DNA of 64,000 nucleotides from Solenopsis invicta (taxonomy: Eukaryota > Arthropoda > Insecta > Hymenoptera > Formicidae): positions 10,315,770 to 10,379,769 of the forward strand of contig NC_052669.1 of the NCBI RefSeq assembly GCF_016802725.1, written 5' to 3'. The notes below the pieces were generated by a model. That model worked only from the letters and a program-made list of their open reading frames with translations. It was not told where the DNA came from and made no database searches. Each line of letters begins with the position of its first letter. Within the stretch, counting starts at the first letter, position 1. The position numbers and the translations under genes were made by a program. Positions 1 through 10,407 of this stretch are shown piece after piece.

Positions 1-1886
1 CCCATGTCCACTAGATCTTGAATTAATATATAAGGAACGACGTTATCAAATGCACCCTCAATGTCTAGAAACACGCAAGCAACAATTTCCCCCCTAATGA
101 AAGCAGAATGTACGAAACTAGAGAGAGAGACGAGATTGTCAACACAGGATCTGTTTGATCTGAAGCCAGTCTGAAAATCAGGAATGAAACAATCACCCTC
201 CACAATCCATCTGAGTCGGTAGTAAAATATCTTTTCCAAAATTTTGAGGAAGCCTGACAAGAGTGAAATAGGTCTTACGCCTCCTTGAGGCTTAGGGATT
301 AAAATTATCAATGATTGAGACCAACTTTCTGGGAAGGAACCTTCCAATACAATAGCGTTGTAGAGATCCGCCAGAGTGGAAAAGAAGGAGTCCGGAAGAG
401 CTTTGATCATGTTGTATGAAAATTGGTCAAGGCCCGGAGCGGAATGAGACTTTATGTTTTGTAATACAAAAGCGATGTCTAAGGAAGAAATCTCAGAGTT
501 CAGCAGTTTATACCTTTCGGTGTGATTTTCGTCTGAATTAGTATTAGGCTGATGTTTTGTAAAATAAGAGGATATAGTGCGAAGTGCTTGGAGGTCGAGT
601 AAGCACGCGGGTGGGCATAGTTTGTTAATGCATTCCAGCTGTGAGTTGGCCACTGCCGACGAGTCTTGTTGATGTAAGGATTGAGCAAGATTGCGTTTTT
701 TAAAAAGTTTTATCAGTGACCAGAGTTCTGCCGAAGGGGTCTTAGAGTTGAAAGATTTACAGAGGTTTTTCCAGCTGTTTCTTTTTTGTTTCTTAAGAAT
801 TTTGGAGCACGATCTTTTGGTCTGAATAAAAAGTCTGTAATTTTCAAATGTAGGAAAGCGCTTGTATATGGCAGTGGCCTCTCTTCTTGAATCAACAGCT
901 TTCTGGCAATCAACGTTCCACCAAGGAGGGGCACCTTTAGAAAGTTTAGATGTGGCGGATTTAGGAAATCTTCGATGCTCTGGGATAAAATTGAATATTA
1001 GATTCGTGATGTGTGCAATAAAGCTGTCATATTTTTCACAAGCGTTGGCACCGGAGAGGTTCTCATAGGAGACTGGGTTGTTAAGACAGAGGGCTCCAAA
1101 GGCGTTCAATTGATCACGAGAGAGAGACCATTTATAGATGAATTTTTTCTGCTTTGATAACGTGCTGTTAATTTGGATAATTACCGGAAAATGATCACTG
1201 CCCCAAGAGTCACTCAAGGTCTTGGAAAGACACAAGGAGGCCAATTTATGAGAGGAGAGGGAAAGATCAATGGTCGAATCTCTGCAACCGGGAGGGAGTA
1301 GAAGGATAGGATTTTTATCATTAAGTATGACATAATTGTGTTGATCAATGGCCTTAGCCAACAATTTGCCTGGACCATCGTCATATGAGTTGTTCCAATA
1401 GGAGTGATGACAGTTGAAATCGCCCACTAGTAGTACTAATTGAAATTTGTCCTGAAGTTCTAGTATCTTGTAAAATACTGAGAAAGGTGTACGTCTACCA
1501 GGATGGCGATACAAATTGACAATAAGGCATTGGGTGTTGTTGAGGTTAATTTTAATACCAAGAATTTCAATAGAAGGATCCGCGATATGTTCGAGATTGA
1601 CGATGGAATATGAGATGTCTTTGCGCACGAGTGTGCACAATCCGCGTTTGTTGTGAGTGTCAATGTCTTTTCTTATGATTTGGAAACCTTTCAAATGGAA
1701 GGAATTGTTTTCATATAAAATGGATTCTTGGATGCAAATGATTTCATAATTACAAGCTACAGTTTGTAAAGTGGGAATTTTACTGCGGAGGCCTTGGCAA
1801 TTCCATTGTAATATGTTAAATGTTTTATTTGAGGAATTGCGAGAGTTATTTTTGTGAGAAGAGAGGGAGGAGGAGTTGGAATTCAT
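1..1886 (-). CDS. LINE ORF2: endonuclease and reverse transcriptase, partial
   Basis: This is the second ORF of a non-LTR retrotransposon, encoding the nuclease that nicks the target and the reverse transcriptase that copies the RNA into it. I read the frame from the ATG at 1886 to the window edge, about 628 codons, and found no stop. The N-terminal APE-type endonuclease shows ILQWNCQGLRSK near residue 25, GDFNCHH in the middle and SDHFPV at its end. The reverse transcriptase follows, with HSAPGLDQFSYNMIK, IPKPQGGVRPISLLS, a QTGFR motif and motif A FLDIEGAFDNVVP close to base 40. The YxDD motif and 3' tail lie outside the window. Codons and motifs look like the Jockey/I/R1 group, but I cannot fix the clade. 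It follows ORF1 after a gap of about 90 bases. No lesion is visible, so the element may be young. Confidence 0.9.
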   Translation of the reverse strand, partial: MNSNSSSLSSHKNNSRNSSNKTFNILQWNCQGLRSKIPTLQTVACNYEIICIQESILYENNSFHLKGFQIIRKDIDTHNKRGLCTLVRKDISYSIVNLEHIADPSIEILGIKINLNNTQCLIVNLYRHPGRRTPFSVFYKILELQDKFQLVLLVGDFNCHHSYWNNSYDDGPGKLLAKAIDQHNYVILNDKNPILLLPPGCRDSTIDLSLSSHKLASLCLSKTLSDSWGSDHFPVIIQINSTLSKQKKFIYKWSLSRDQLNAFGALCLNNPVSYENLSGANACEKYDSFIAHITNLIFNFIPEHRRFPKSATSKLSKGAPPWWNVDCQKAVDSRREATAIYKRFPTFENYRLFIQTKRSCSKILKKQKRNSWKNLCKSFNSKTPSAELWSLIKLFKKRNLAQSLHQQDSSAVANSQLECINKLCPPACLLDLQALRTISSYFTKHQPNTNSDENHTERYKLLNSEISSLDIAFVLQNIKSHSAPGLDQFSYNMIKALPDSFFSTLADLYNAIVLEGSFPESWSQSLIILIPKPQGGVRPISLLSGFLKILEKIFYYRLRWIVEGDCFIPDFQTGFRSNRSCVDNLVSLSSFVHSAFIRGEIVACVFLDIEGAFDNVVPYILIQDLVDM

Positions 1887-1979
1887 AATATTGTTGAATT
1901 AAGGATAGTCAGGGGTGTATAAGAGTGAATGGTTAATAATATGAGTAAATAGAGTTTGAATTAAGAAAAGTTGCTAAAT

Positions 1980-4261
1980 TTAAGAGGAAAGATTAGTGTT
2001 AACAAGTTTAGGAAGGGTTAAATTAGATGATGAGTGGACTGGGCTATTCCTGTTCGATTGGGAAATTGGCAAACTTTCCAAATATTGATTTGAGGGGTCA
2101 TCAGTATTAGAAGTATCGGTGTCATTAAATTTGTAGTTAAAAAGGTTTTTTATTAAGCAAATAATATTATTCGTGTTGATGTGAGCAGACAGAAAGTTAA
2201 GTGAGGCATCAATAATTGCTGTAAAATCTTTTTTGAGTAATAAAGGTAAGAGATCATTTATAAAAAATTTGCTTAGATTATCCATGAAGTTATTACGGTT
2301 AACAGAGTTATCTGATGAGTCTACAGAGTTAAAAGGGCTTTTACGAGAGGAGGTTGGATTAGTGTTATGTTGTTCGAACATAACACCATTCCTAGAAGGA
2401 AAAGAGGAACGACCGTTTGGATAAAGGAGGAATTCTTTGTGAAAGTCTGTTTGTTGCCTGGTCTGGGCGGAACCGCGAGGTAGCGAAGGGCCACCGCGGC
2501 CTTGGTTATAGCCATTATTGCTTGTAGGAAGATGAGAAGGAGCGTATTCATTGGAATTTGAGCGAGTGTGTTTTTGGTTAGATACTATATTTGCATAAGA
2601 GTCCGAGGAAGAATGTCGTGACGACTCGAAGAGGCATAGGAATTTACATTATTTAAGGCTTCATTTTTGTTGTTGCTATAGAAAGACGACGGAAGTGCGT
2701 CAATGTGAGAATGATGACTGTAGGAATTTTCGGATTGCTTGTTGTTTAGGCGAGGAAAGTTTTTATAGTCCGCTCTAGGGTCGCTAGGGAGGTCCGAGGA
2801 GCGAGAGAAGGTAACACTGGTCGGAGTGTTAGAACGAATAATTTTTCTCGCCTCAAATAGAGGGATGTTTTCGGTTGCTGCTAGAGAGAGGATTTGTTTG
2901 TGTCTGAAGAAGATAGGACAGTCGGGAGAGGTGGCAACGTGGTTGCCTTTGCAATTTATACAAGTCGGGGGTTTGTCTGCCATGGGACAGTACTCTTCTT
3001 CTTTGTGTTTGTTAGAGCCGCAGTTTGGACACCTTTCGGATCCCCTGCAAACAGGTTTGATATGCCCGACTCTGTAGCAATTGTAACAAGTGCGGGGATT
3101 GGGGATGAAGGGATTAACCTCTTGTCTAGTTTTGAAAATGTAAACAAATTTAGGAAGGATTTGGCCCTTGAATTTGACAGTAATTAGAGAAGAAGGAACA
3201 AGTTTGGTGGTGCCATCAACAGTGGCTCTTTTTTGCAATCTTTTGACTTCGATGATTTGTGAGGGATGAGCTTCAATTGACTTAGTGATAGCTTCTACAC
3301 TAATACTGGGTGGAATGTTTCTAATGATGCCTGTGCGCATGGTGCGGAAAGTGGGAATAAAAGCGCGTAAGCCATGTGCGTTTAATGACTGAGATGAGAC
3401 TAAGTTGTTAGCGGAACAGGCTGAACTAAATTCCACCATAACCTTACCTCTGCCTATATTTTTTATTTCAAGGATATCTTTGGATACGATATTGGAAATA
3501 ATGCAGCTAATGTGGAGAGGGTGCGTAGATTCTAACTTGGAATTATCAGTACTATAGACATATACCGTATAAGGAGGGTTGTCTTTGTGAGAATATTTGT
3601 AAGGGGAAGAGCTAGAGCCATCCGAAGAGGGAGAGAGGTTGCGGTTGGAATTTTCTTCATTGTTAGCCAGCGTGGGTGTAGGCGATTGAGTATGATTCAG
3701 AGTTGAGCTGGAATGTGCACTGTTTGTAGATGAGCTGTTTTTCTTGACTGAGTCTGTTTTGGTCTTGTTGGATTTGCTCACCTTAGTAGTTTGGGGCTGT
3801 GCCGGCAAGTCCTCTGAAGTTCGTTTACGGATGTTTTTGGACGGTTCGATTTCCATTGGAACATTGGTGTACTCTAAGGCAGTGTTTATTGTATTGTTGT
3901 CTGAAGTGCCGATGTTTGATACGATATGTCCTTGGTTAACATGGTCGTCAAGGTTCTTGTTAGCAATGGATGAAATAACGTCTTGAGATGAAGGGGTGTT
4001 CGCCTGAAATTGTTTTGTGTTGTCAAATGTTTCAGGGTTGAGGTTATTATTGCTATTCAATGTAGACTCAAAATCATTAAATTGGTCGGCCGGAACGCCA
4101 AACTTGGAAGGTGTAAGAATGGAAGGGCTAGGAGGAAGGGGGGGAAAGGAAGAAGGGTCGGGGGGACGAACAGGTACCTCAGGGTGCAAACGGCGGACGT
4201 CGCCGTTATATGCACCCGTACCGCTGCCCCCTGCCAAAGAGGCAGGGGGATTATTATTCAT
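1980..4261 (-). pseudogene. LINE ORF1: gag-like nucleic-acid-binding protein with one frameshift
   Basis: ORF1 proteins of such LINEs bind the element RNA. The first part (4261 to 2585, 558 codons) has a proline/serine-rich N-terminus, a basic stretch (KVSKSNKTKTDS) and three cysteine-rich knuckles near residues 390-450: CYNCYRVGHIKPVC, CPNCGSNKHKEEEYC and CINCKGNHVATSPDC. The frame then breaks. A neighbouring frame carries on from about base 2630 to a stop at 1980 with the same serine/asparagine-rich composition, and the C-terminal part (from 2381) has an own ATG. A single indel near 2600-2640 explains this; it could be a mutation or a sequencing error. Without it the protein would be about 760 residues. 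The start at 4261 is the first ATG of the frame. Confidence 0.82.
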
Positions 4262-4540
4262 TGTTACTTGTGTTCAGATGTAACCTCGAGATCACTATAC
4301 GCAGACAAATAAAGCCCAATCAGAGGGCAACGGCTCAGAAAACTGAGTAGCCACAGAAAACTCGAAGAAGATCGAAAATGCTCGCACAACAACTATGTCG
4401 CAGAGGAACACGTCCGCTCAACACGAGCCACCATGATCGAATCTACGCAAATATACGAGACGAGTCAGCCTGTCAGCCTCCTGAGACTTTTGAGTGTCCT
4501 GAGACCGGGACCGGTCCAATATTCAATATTACGTTTTTTT
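4262..4540 (-). other. Probable 5' untranslated region of the LINE
   Basis: This stretch lies directly upstream of ORF1 on the minus strand and is richer in GC than the flank. It has no long ORF of its own. The exact 5' end of the element cannot be set because the 3' end and the target duplication lie outside the window. Confidence 0.5.
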
Positions 4541-4575
4541 ACAGTATGCCTTGGGTTGGGATGCGTGTATGTGTC

Positions 4576-4815
4576 ATAGAGATATTACAGATAGAGTGGA
4601 GAAGCTAGCCTCAAAAGTGACCCATTGGTAGAAAGAGACAAATCCCATTGTTAGAAAGAGACAGAAAACGCGAACTTTAGTTTATCTCTATCTTAATGGC
4701 GCTAGTACGACAAAGACAAGAATATAGGTCCTATCTTCTCTCTCTTTCTAACGGAGGGACATTTCCACTTACAGATCTGTCTATGGTTCCTCTACTCTAT
4801 TTGTAATATCTCTAT
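4576..4815. mobile_element. Foldback MITE
   Basis: The ends are inverted copies of each other: ATAGAGATATTACAGATAGAG at the left and its near complement (CTCTATTTGTAATATCTCTAT) at the right. The inner parts also pair loosely, GTTAGAAAGAGACAG against CTCTCTTTCTAAC. A short direct repeat, CCCATTGxTAGAAAGAGACA, occurs twice inside. There is no coding capacity. Confidence 0.6.
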
Positions 4816-6500
4816 AATATGTGCTCAATCGCGATCGTCGCGATGCGCGGCGCATAGTTCCACATAGTTCTTGGTGTAATCAATGAGTAAAAAGATACAA
4901 GAGAGATTCTATATCATCGGTGTAGCGCGGGTAAGCTGAACGGGCGACGGATGCACACTTATTGTTAGTATTTGAATTTTGTCTATTTTTAAATACTGAA
5001 AGAGGCAAAGAGGATTAAAGAATTGTACAATAAAAAGCAATCGATCAATGAAAAAATATTATTATCAATACGCCTTTGTAAAAGCTAGACTGTGATCTGA
5101 GAAGAAATCGAATAAAATTTTAGAATGTAAGATCAATTGCAGATTATAATTGATTCAAAATTAATTATTTCACCGCTCTGCATTTTCATGTTTGGCTGCT
5201 TTCGTGACAATGTGATTATAATTATTAAAATAAAAGTTAGTCAAATTGAAGTAAAAAATAACTATTATTGTAATAATTATGCATTTATGTGCTGCATATG
5301 TTAATTGCTTGTATATAGAACAGCACTTGCAAAAGTATCGAAAGAGATATGAATTAGATTATAATACAAGATAAGAGGTACGAATAAGATTATAATATAC
5401 TAGAAATAAGAAAATAAAAAAGCAAGAGTCTGTATACATATGTACTTTAATTATTAATAATTGTTTGATTTTTTATCATCTAATTAATTTATTTGTCAGG
5501 CAAGATTTTTTATCTAAATAAAGTATGCAGGTGCTTCTTGTAATATCAAATTTTTAAACTGTCAAATTTTTATATTTAGAAATATATCTTCACAATTATA
5601 CAAGTAAATTAAATATCTGTTTTTTTTCCAAAAATTATATCTTATTACACTTAACACGATTTAAGTTTTAGACCTCTTGATTAATGTCACGATAATTTGT
5701 ACATTGCATCCAGCAGAATAACTGTTCGCTGAGTGGCTAAATGGCAATTGAATACAATTTATTAAGGGGGCATATACACCTAAAAGGCCAAAAAATGGCA
5801 ATTTTCTGAAATTTTTTTTTTTGGAAACTGTTGGAGTTACCGAATTGGGGTTTGTTCTAGTTAAATTAAAATATACATTTTGAAGAAACTTCATGATTTT
5901 TTTTATTAAGAAATTGTGCAAAATGACAGAGATATGGTGTCGTGAAGAGTTGCCCCTGAAAAAATCGCTCAAAACGATACCAGGTGTACCGCCAGGTACT
6001 TTCGCCTAAAATCAACTGAAACAAAAAATGTTTATGGAATCTTAAAATATATAATAATGCCTTTGGTATATCGGAGCCAATTTCAAAAATATCAATTTCT
6101 GACAAAATTGCGGGCGTTTAAACTTAAAGTTGCGATTTTTAAGACAAAATTTGTTTGTTTTCTCGCTCTCGCCAAAAAACTATGAAGTCTAAAAAAAAAC
6201 CCTCCGATACGCGATAGATAAGCTGCGTTCGGAAATACTACTCGTGAGTGTGTTTCTGTGATTTCAGTAAAAAAGTAATGGGGGTATAGTATGTTGCGTG
6301 TTTCCGAATGCTACTCAGTGTGTGTCAGTGTGTAAATATCAGAGATTGGGTAAGTTAACAAATTTTTTTAATTAAATTAAATTAAAGTTGATAACATATA
6401 AAATTAATTTACGTTAAAAGTTATATAAATAAAAAATTAACTCACAAAGATCTTGTCAGATAAAGTTATCTTAAGATTAACTTAAGTTGAAATAGAAGTT

Positions 6501-7603
6501 CCCAGTAAGCAAACAAACATTTCTGCGATGTTATTACAACGTTATTTAATAATATGTAACGTTTTCAAATATGTTGTATTTAACGTTGTAATGAACATCA
6601 CTATGAACAAACTTTGACATTGATTTAGAGGTTTCTGTAACGTCGAAGTAACAATTACAATTAACATTTCGCTAACGTTCTTTTAACATTTGGTAACGTT
6701 TATTATATAACATTACCCATACAATACACTAACATTGTAACAACATCTTAACAATATTTAATGTAAATATCAATATAAATATTTCTCTGAAATAGAAATA
6801 TTAATGTGGTTACACCATATAATTCCAATGCAAAACATTATTTTTGTAGTATTTTAAAAATATTTTTTGCAAAAACAATTCTCAGGAATTTCTCTTGGAA
6901 ATTTCCAAGTGGCCACCCATCCAAGTCGTGACCACGGTGAACGTTGCTTAACTTCTGCGAACTGGATCCTTTGTGATGATCTGTAAACATTTTATACTAA
7001 TATGTGTGTATAACTACAAATTAGGTGAATATATGTAGAAAAGATGAAACATATAATGTATTTTATATTATCACACGTTTTTACCCGATGATAATAAATG
7101 GTCAACTAATTTTATTAATAAATTTCTTAATTTCTTACTATTGAACAGTTTTTCGGCAACTGAAATCCGTTGAAAGAAACACACACTTTACTATCGCACA
7201 GCATGCATTTATCCTACGTTATTAAAAGCAATCGACCGCGATTTTATTGATAGTTATGCATGGTTATACAATTTTATTGCAAAGCAACGATTCAAAAACA
7301 TTTAATGCAATATTATATAAGAATGTTAAAAAAACATTTGGAACAATGTTTTTAAAACGTTTCTTAAACATTTGGAAATATCACATTATTTAGGTAATGT
7401 TTTAAAAACATTTTTATAACATTACATAAAAACGTTGAAAAAATATTTGGAACAATTATTGAAACATTTTATAAACATTAGGAATTATCACATTATTACA
7501 TAATGTTTTAAAAACATGTACACAATATTATATAAGAACATCGATATAAGTCACAAGAAATCAATGTTTCAAAACGTTTATTTAATGTTTCTTGCTTACT
7601 GGG
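6501..7603. mobile_element. 1.1-kb non-autonomous element with CCCAGTAAGCAA ends, copy A
   Basis: It begins CCCAGTAAGCAA and ends TTGCTTACTGGG, a perfect 12-bp inverted repeat followed by an imperfect AACATT-rich zone. The right half (about 7320-7545) holds two diverged tandem modules of roughly 120 bp, built from AACATTTGGAACAAT, ATAATGTTTTAAAAACAT and similar words. It has no ORF. A 5S rRNA-like segment sits near 6903-6966. The target duplication is not clear; TT is possible. Confidence 0.6.
6903..6966 (-). ncRNA. 5S rRNA-like segment (pseudogene or SINE3-type head), copy A
   Basis: On the minus strand this reads GAAGTTAAGCAACGT, then 12 unrelated bases, then ACTTGGATGGGTGGCCACTT. Eukaryotic 5S rRNA has the same two blocks at the same spacing: GAAGTTAAGCAACGT is the box A zone, and CTTGGATGGGTGACCGC is the box C zone of the internal pol III promoter. 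Only this 3' half is recognisable, so it is not a working 5S gene. It lies inside the CCCAGTAAGCAA element in both duplicate copies. Confidence 0.6.
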
Positions 7604-8436
7604 TTAATTTTGAAAATCATTATTTATATAAAATTAGAATATTGTAATTATTTGAAATTGCATTTTAAATAACAATACAATTATAGTATAAATTATCAAA
7701 TAAATTTTTTGTTTCATTTATAATTTAAATTTATATGAAATAAAAAACAAATATTGTTTTTTACATAGATATATATTCTTTTACAATTTTTTTATATTTT
7801 ATGATTAAATTATTAAAAATTACAATATTACGTATAAGGTAAAATATAATCTTACATATGATATGTTGATAAAATATAATCCTATTAAAGAAATTTTGTC
7901 ATTATTAAAGTAATTATTAAATTTTAATAAGGGCGCCATTTCAAAATAGACACACCGGCTCACACCAACTCCACTTGCTTTTTCGTCAGGTGGTTTGGTG
8001 GCACACGGTGTGCCTCTCTCGACGTTTTCCGAACGATTTCACCCGAGTGCACATCGAGACGACACACCGTGTTTTCCAAACGGCTAGTATGAATTAGTGG
8101 CACACCAGTGTGTATTATATTTCCAAACGCAGCCATAATCATAGCCAGTAGAATAGCCAGTATAAATTTCAAGCAAATCGGTTCAGGGGTTATCGAGATA
8201 TTTCTGGTATCAGTTTGAAACATGTCGTTTCGAGCAAAACGCATTTGAATATTTAACATATGTTTTTGTTAACAAAACACAAAATTTTTTTAACTTACAC
8301 AGAGTCGTCAATTCCAGGACTATGTATAATACAAGTCCTCTCCAGTAGATACAATGCACATATCGTCTACATTTTGTTGTCGGCGACGTATTCGTGCTTC
8401 TTTGGTCTGTTCCTGCACGCATACTTCGGACGGGTA
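7604..8436. other. No gene seen; AT-rich with remnants of a MITE end
   Basis: The first 300 bases are nearly pure A/T. From 7950 onward the sequence is less biased and contains repeated CACACCG/CGGTGTG words, then AAACGCAGC at 8133, which pairs with GCTGCGTTCGG at 6222. No supported coding frame was found. Confidence 0.5.
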
Positions 8437-8597
8437 CCAAGCAGAACAGGGAGTCGTTACGACGTCATAATGATGTCAAAGTGACAACAAAATGATCATT
8501 AAAAGTCACTTTTCGATCAATTACAATTCACTTTGATGTCACTTTGACATAATTGTGAATCACTTCGATGTCGTTTTGACTTGTTATTCTGCTTGGG
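8437..8597. mobile_element. Foldback MITE with CCAAGCAGAA(C/T)A ends, copy A
   Basis: The left end CCAAGCAGAACA and the right end TGTTATTCTGCTTGG are inverted repeats. Inner GTCAAAGTGAC-type words pair over most of the length, so the whole 161 bases could fold into one hairpin. Related partial copies lie at 11582-11740 and, more diverged, near 31540. Confidence 0.65.
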
Positions 8598-9085
8598 CTT
8601 ACGCTATGCGGCGCGATCATCTTCGCGGAGAGAGAGAGTGAGGGTTGGGGGGGGATATTGGTATGTATTTGGTCCGAGAAAAATGCTCAAAATAATACTC
8701 ATTATTCGTAATATTGAAGTTATACCATCGTTGAATATGCAAGCAGCTATACTATATATGCAGCAATTTCTACTGTAATAGTACCGTTGTGCATTGTTTT
8801 TGAGGCTATTTTACAAATTATATTGTTGAAACTTTTATTGCTATTCTGAGTATAGCCACACAGCACTCCAATATATAATGCGTCTTTACTGAGGTATTAG
8901 ACACGAACCGAAGGGACGAGCCGTGATCCAACCACGATATCTCAGCGGCGCGTCAATGTGCTATCAGGGCTATAACTTCGTCATTTTTCGGAATTTTGAC
9001 TTGAAATTTTCACCAAACATTCTCGAAATATTAAACATGCAATAATAAAAAAAATCGATTTTTTTGATCTTTCTAGGTGTATGTA

Positions 9086-10407
9086 CGAGGTGTGTTCAAA
9101 AAGTATCGCGAATTTTGTGTTTTTTCAAAAATTATTTATTTATTCATGAATATCTATTTTGTCCCCTTCAAAGTAATCCCCATGAGATATTATACACTTG
9201 TGCCAACGGTTTTTCCAATCTTCGAAGCACTTCAAAAAATCATTTTTTTTTATCTTGTTCAGCTCCTCCTTCGATGCCGTCTTTATCTCGTCAAGCGTAG
9301 CGTAACGTCGTCCTTTCATGGGCCTCTTCAGTTTAGGGAACAAGAAAAAGTCACAGGGGGCCAGATCTGGGGAATACGGTGGCTGCGGCATCATTAGTGT
9401 GTTGTTTTTGGCCAAAAAGTCGCGCACAAGCAACGATGTGTGAGCAGGGGCGTTATCGTGGTGCAAAAGCCAATTTTTGTTCTTCCACAAATCCGGGCGT
9501 TTCTGGCGGATTGCTTCGCGCAAATTGCGCATAACTTGCAGGTAATATTCCTTATTGACCGTTCTACCCTGTGGCAAGAACTCATGATGCACCACGCCCC
9601 TGCAATCGAAGAAAACTGTCAGCAAAACTTTCATATTCGACCGAACTTGGCGCGCTTTTTTCGGTCTTGGTTCGTGCGGCAGCTTCCATTGAGATGATTG
9701 AGCTTTGGTTTCCACGTCATAACCATAAACCCACGATTCGTCACCAGTTATGACCCTCTGGAGCAAATTTGGGTCGTCGCGGACAGAGTCCAACATCTCA
9801 TTAGCAATGTTCATGCGATGCTGTTTTTGGTCGCAATTGAGCAATTTTGGTACGAATTTCGCGGCGACCCGTCTCATGCCCAAATCATTGATAAAAATCG
9901 AATGGCACGAGCCAATCGATATGTTTAGGTCCTCAGCAACTTCTCTAACGGTGATTCGACGATTGGCCAATACCATTTTCTCCACTTCATTAATTTTTTC
10001 GTCTGTTGTTGAAGTGCTCGGGCGTCCGGCACGCTCTTCGTCGTTCACATCTTCTCGGCCTTCTGAGAACATTTTGTACCACCGATAAACGTTGCTTCGG
10101 TCCAAGGTAGCTTCTCCGTATGCCACAGTCAACATTCGGAATGCATCCGCGCACTTAATTTCGTTTTTCACACAAAATTTGATACAGGTTCTTTGATCCA
10201 TTTTTTTGAATAGGTAAAAATCGAAGACGATCCAAAACACGTGCAAGCAAAGCAGCTGTCAACAATTAAGTGAACATTCAAAATGGCCGAGCTTGTCGAC
10301 ATAAGTGAGAGACATGAGTACCAACATAACGCCACAAAAAGATCGAAATTCGAATATACGTAACCCGCGAAAATTCAAAATTCGCGATACTTTTTGAACA
10401 CACCTCG
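9086..10407 (-). mobile_element. Intact mariner transposon, 1322 bp
   Basis: The ends are perfect 32-bp inverted repeats starting CGAGGTGTGTTCAAAAAGTA (9086-9117 and 10376-10407), flanked by a TA duplication. The same locus in copy B (about 46279-46298) is uninterrupted, reading ATGTACATACATACC, so the insertion is private to copy A and later than the duplication. It encodes one apparently intact transposase on the minus strand. Confidence 0.95.
9140..10201 (-). CDS. Mariner transposase, apparently complete
   Basis: This is the enzyme that cuts mariner out and reinserts it at TA sites in the nucleus. I start it at the ATG at 10201 (MDQRTCIKFCVKNEIKC), which gives 353 residues, close to the usual 345-355 for mariners; a longer frame from 10246 begins in poorly fitting sequence. 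The N-terminal half holds the two helix-turn-helix DNA-binding units, separated by the GRPSTS linker near residue 80. The catalytic domain shows TGDESWVYGYD (first Asp), HHDNAPAH (second Asp) and YSPDLAPCDFFLFPKLK (third Asp), the DD34D arrangement. A WVPHEL-like region is present but altered to WKLPHE. There are no stops or frameshifts, so the protein may be active. I do not assign a subfamily. Confidence 0.93.
   Translation of the reverse strand: MDQRTCIKFCVKNEIKCADAFRMLTVAYGEATLDRSNVYRWYKMFSEGREDVNDEERAGRPSTSTTDEKINEVEKMVLANRRITVREVAEDLNISIGSCHSIFINDLGMRRVAAKFVPKLLNCDQKQHRMNIANEMLDSVRDDPNLLQRVITGDESWVYGYDVETKAQSSQWKLPHEPRPKKARQVRSNMKVLLTVFFDCRGVVHHEFLPQGRTVNKEYYLQVMRNLREAIRQKRPDLWKNKNWLLHHDNAPAHTSLLVRDFLAKNNTLMMPQPPYSPDLAPCDFFLFPKLKRPMKGRRYATLDEIKTASKEELNKIKKNDFLKCFEDWKNRWHKCIISHGDYFEGDKIDIHE

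Noticed and set aside
5661..6105. Overlapping frames with similar counterparts in copy B
   Set aside because: Conserved only because the whole segment was duplicated recently; sequence lies in the end of a repeat element and has poly-T-dependent frames.
6501..7603. Repeated AACATT/AATGTT words considered as a CRISPR-like array
   Set aside because: Spacing and units are irregular, the region is bounded by inverted repeats, and the genome is eukaryotic.
7960..8259. 99-codon minus-strand frame, repeated in copy B
   Set aside because: It spans the end of a MITE-like repeat and the frame changes at its C-terminus between the copies; no protein signature.
8581..8778. 65-codon frame kept in both duplicate copies
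   Set aside because: Overlaps a foldback MITE end and a simple GAGAGAGAG/GGGGGGG tract; conservation follows from the duplication.
9571..10088. Plus-strand frames across the mariner
   Set aside because: Shadows of the minus-strand transposase.
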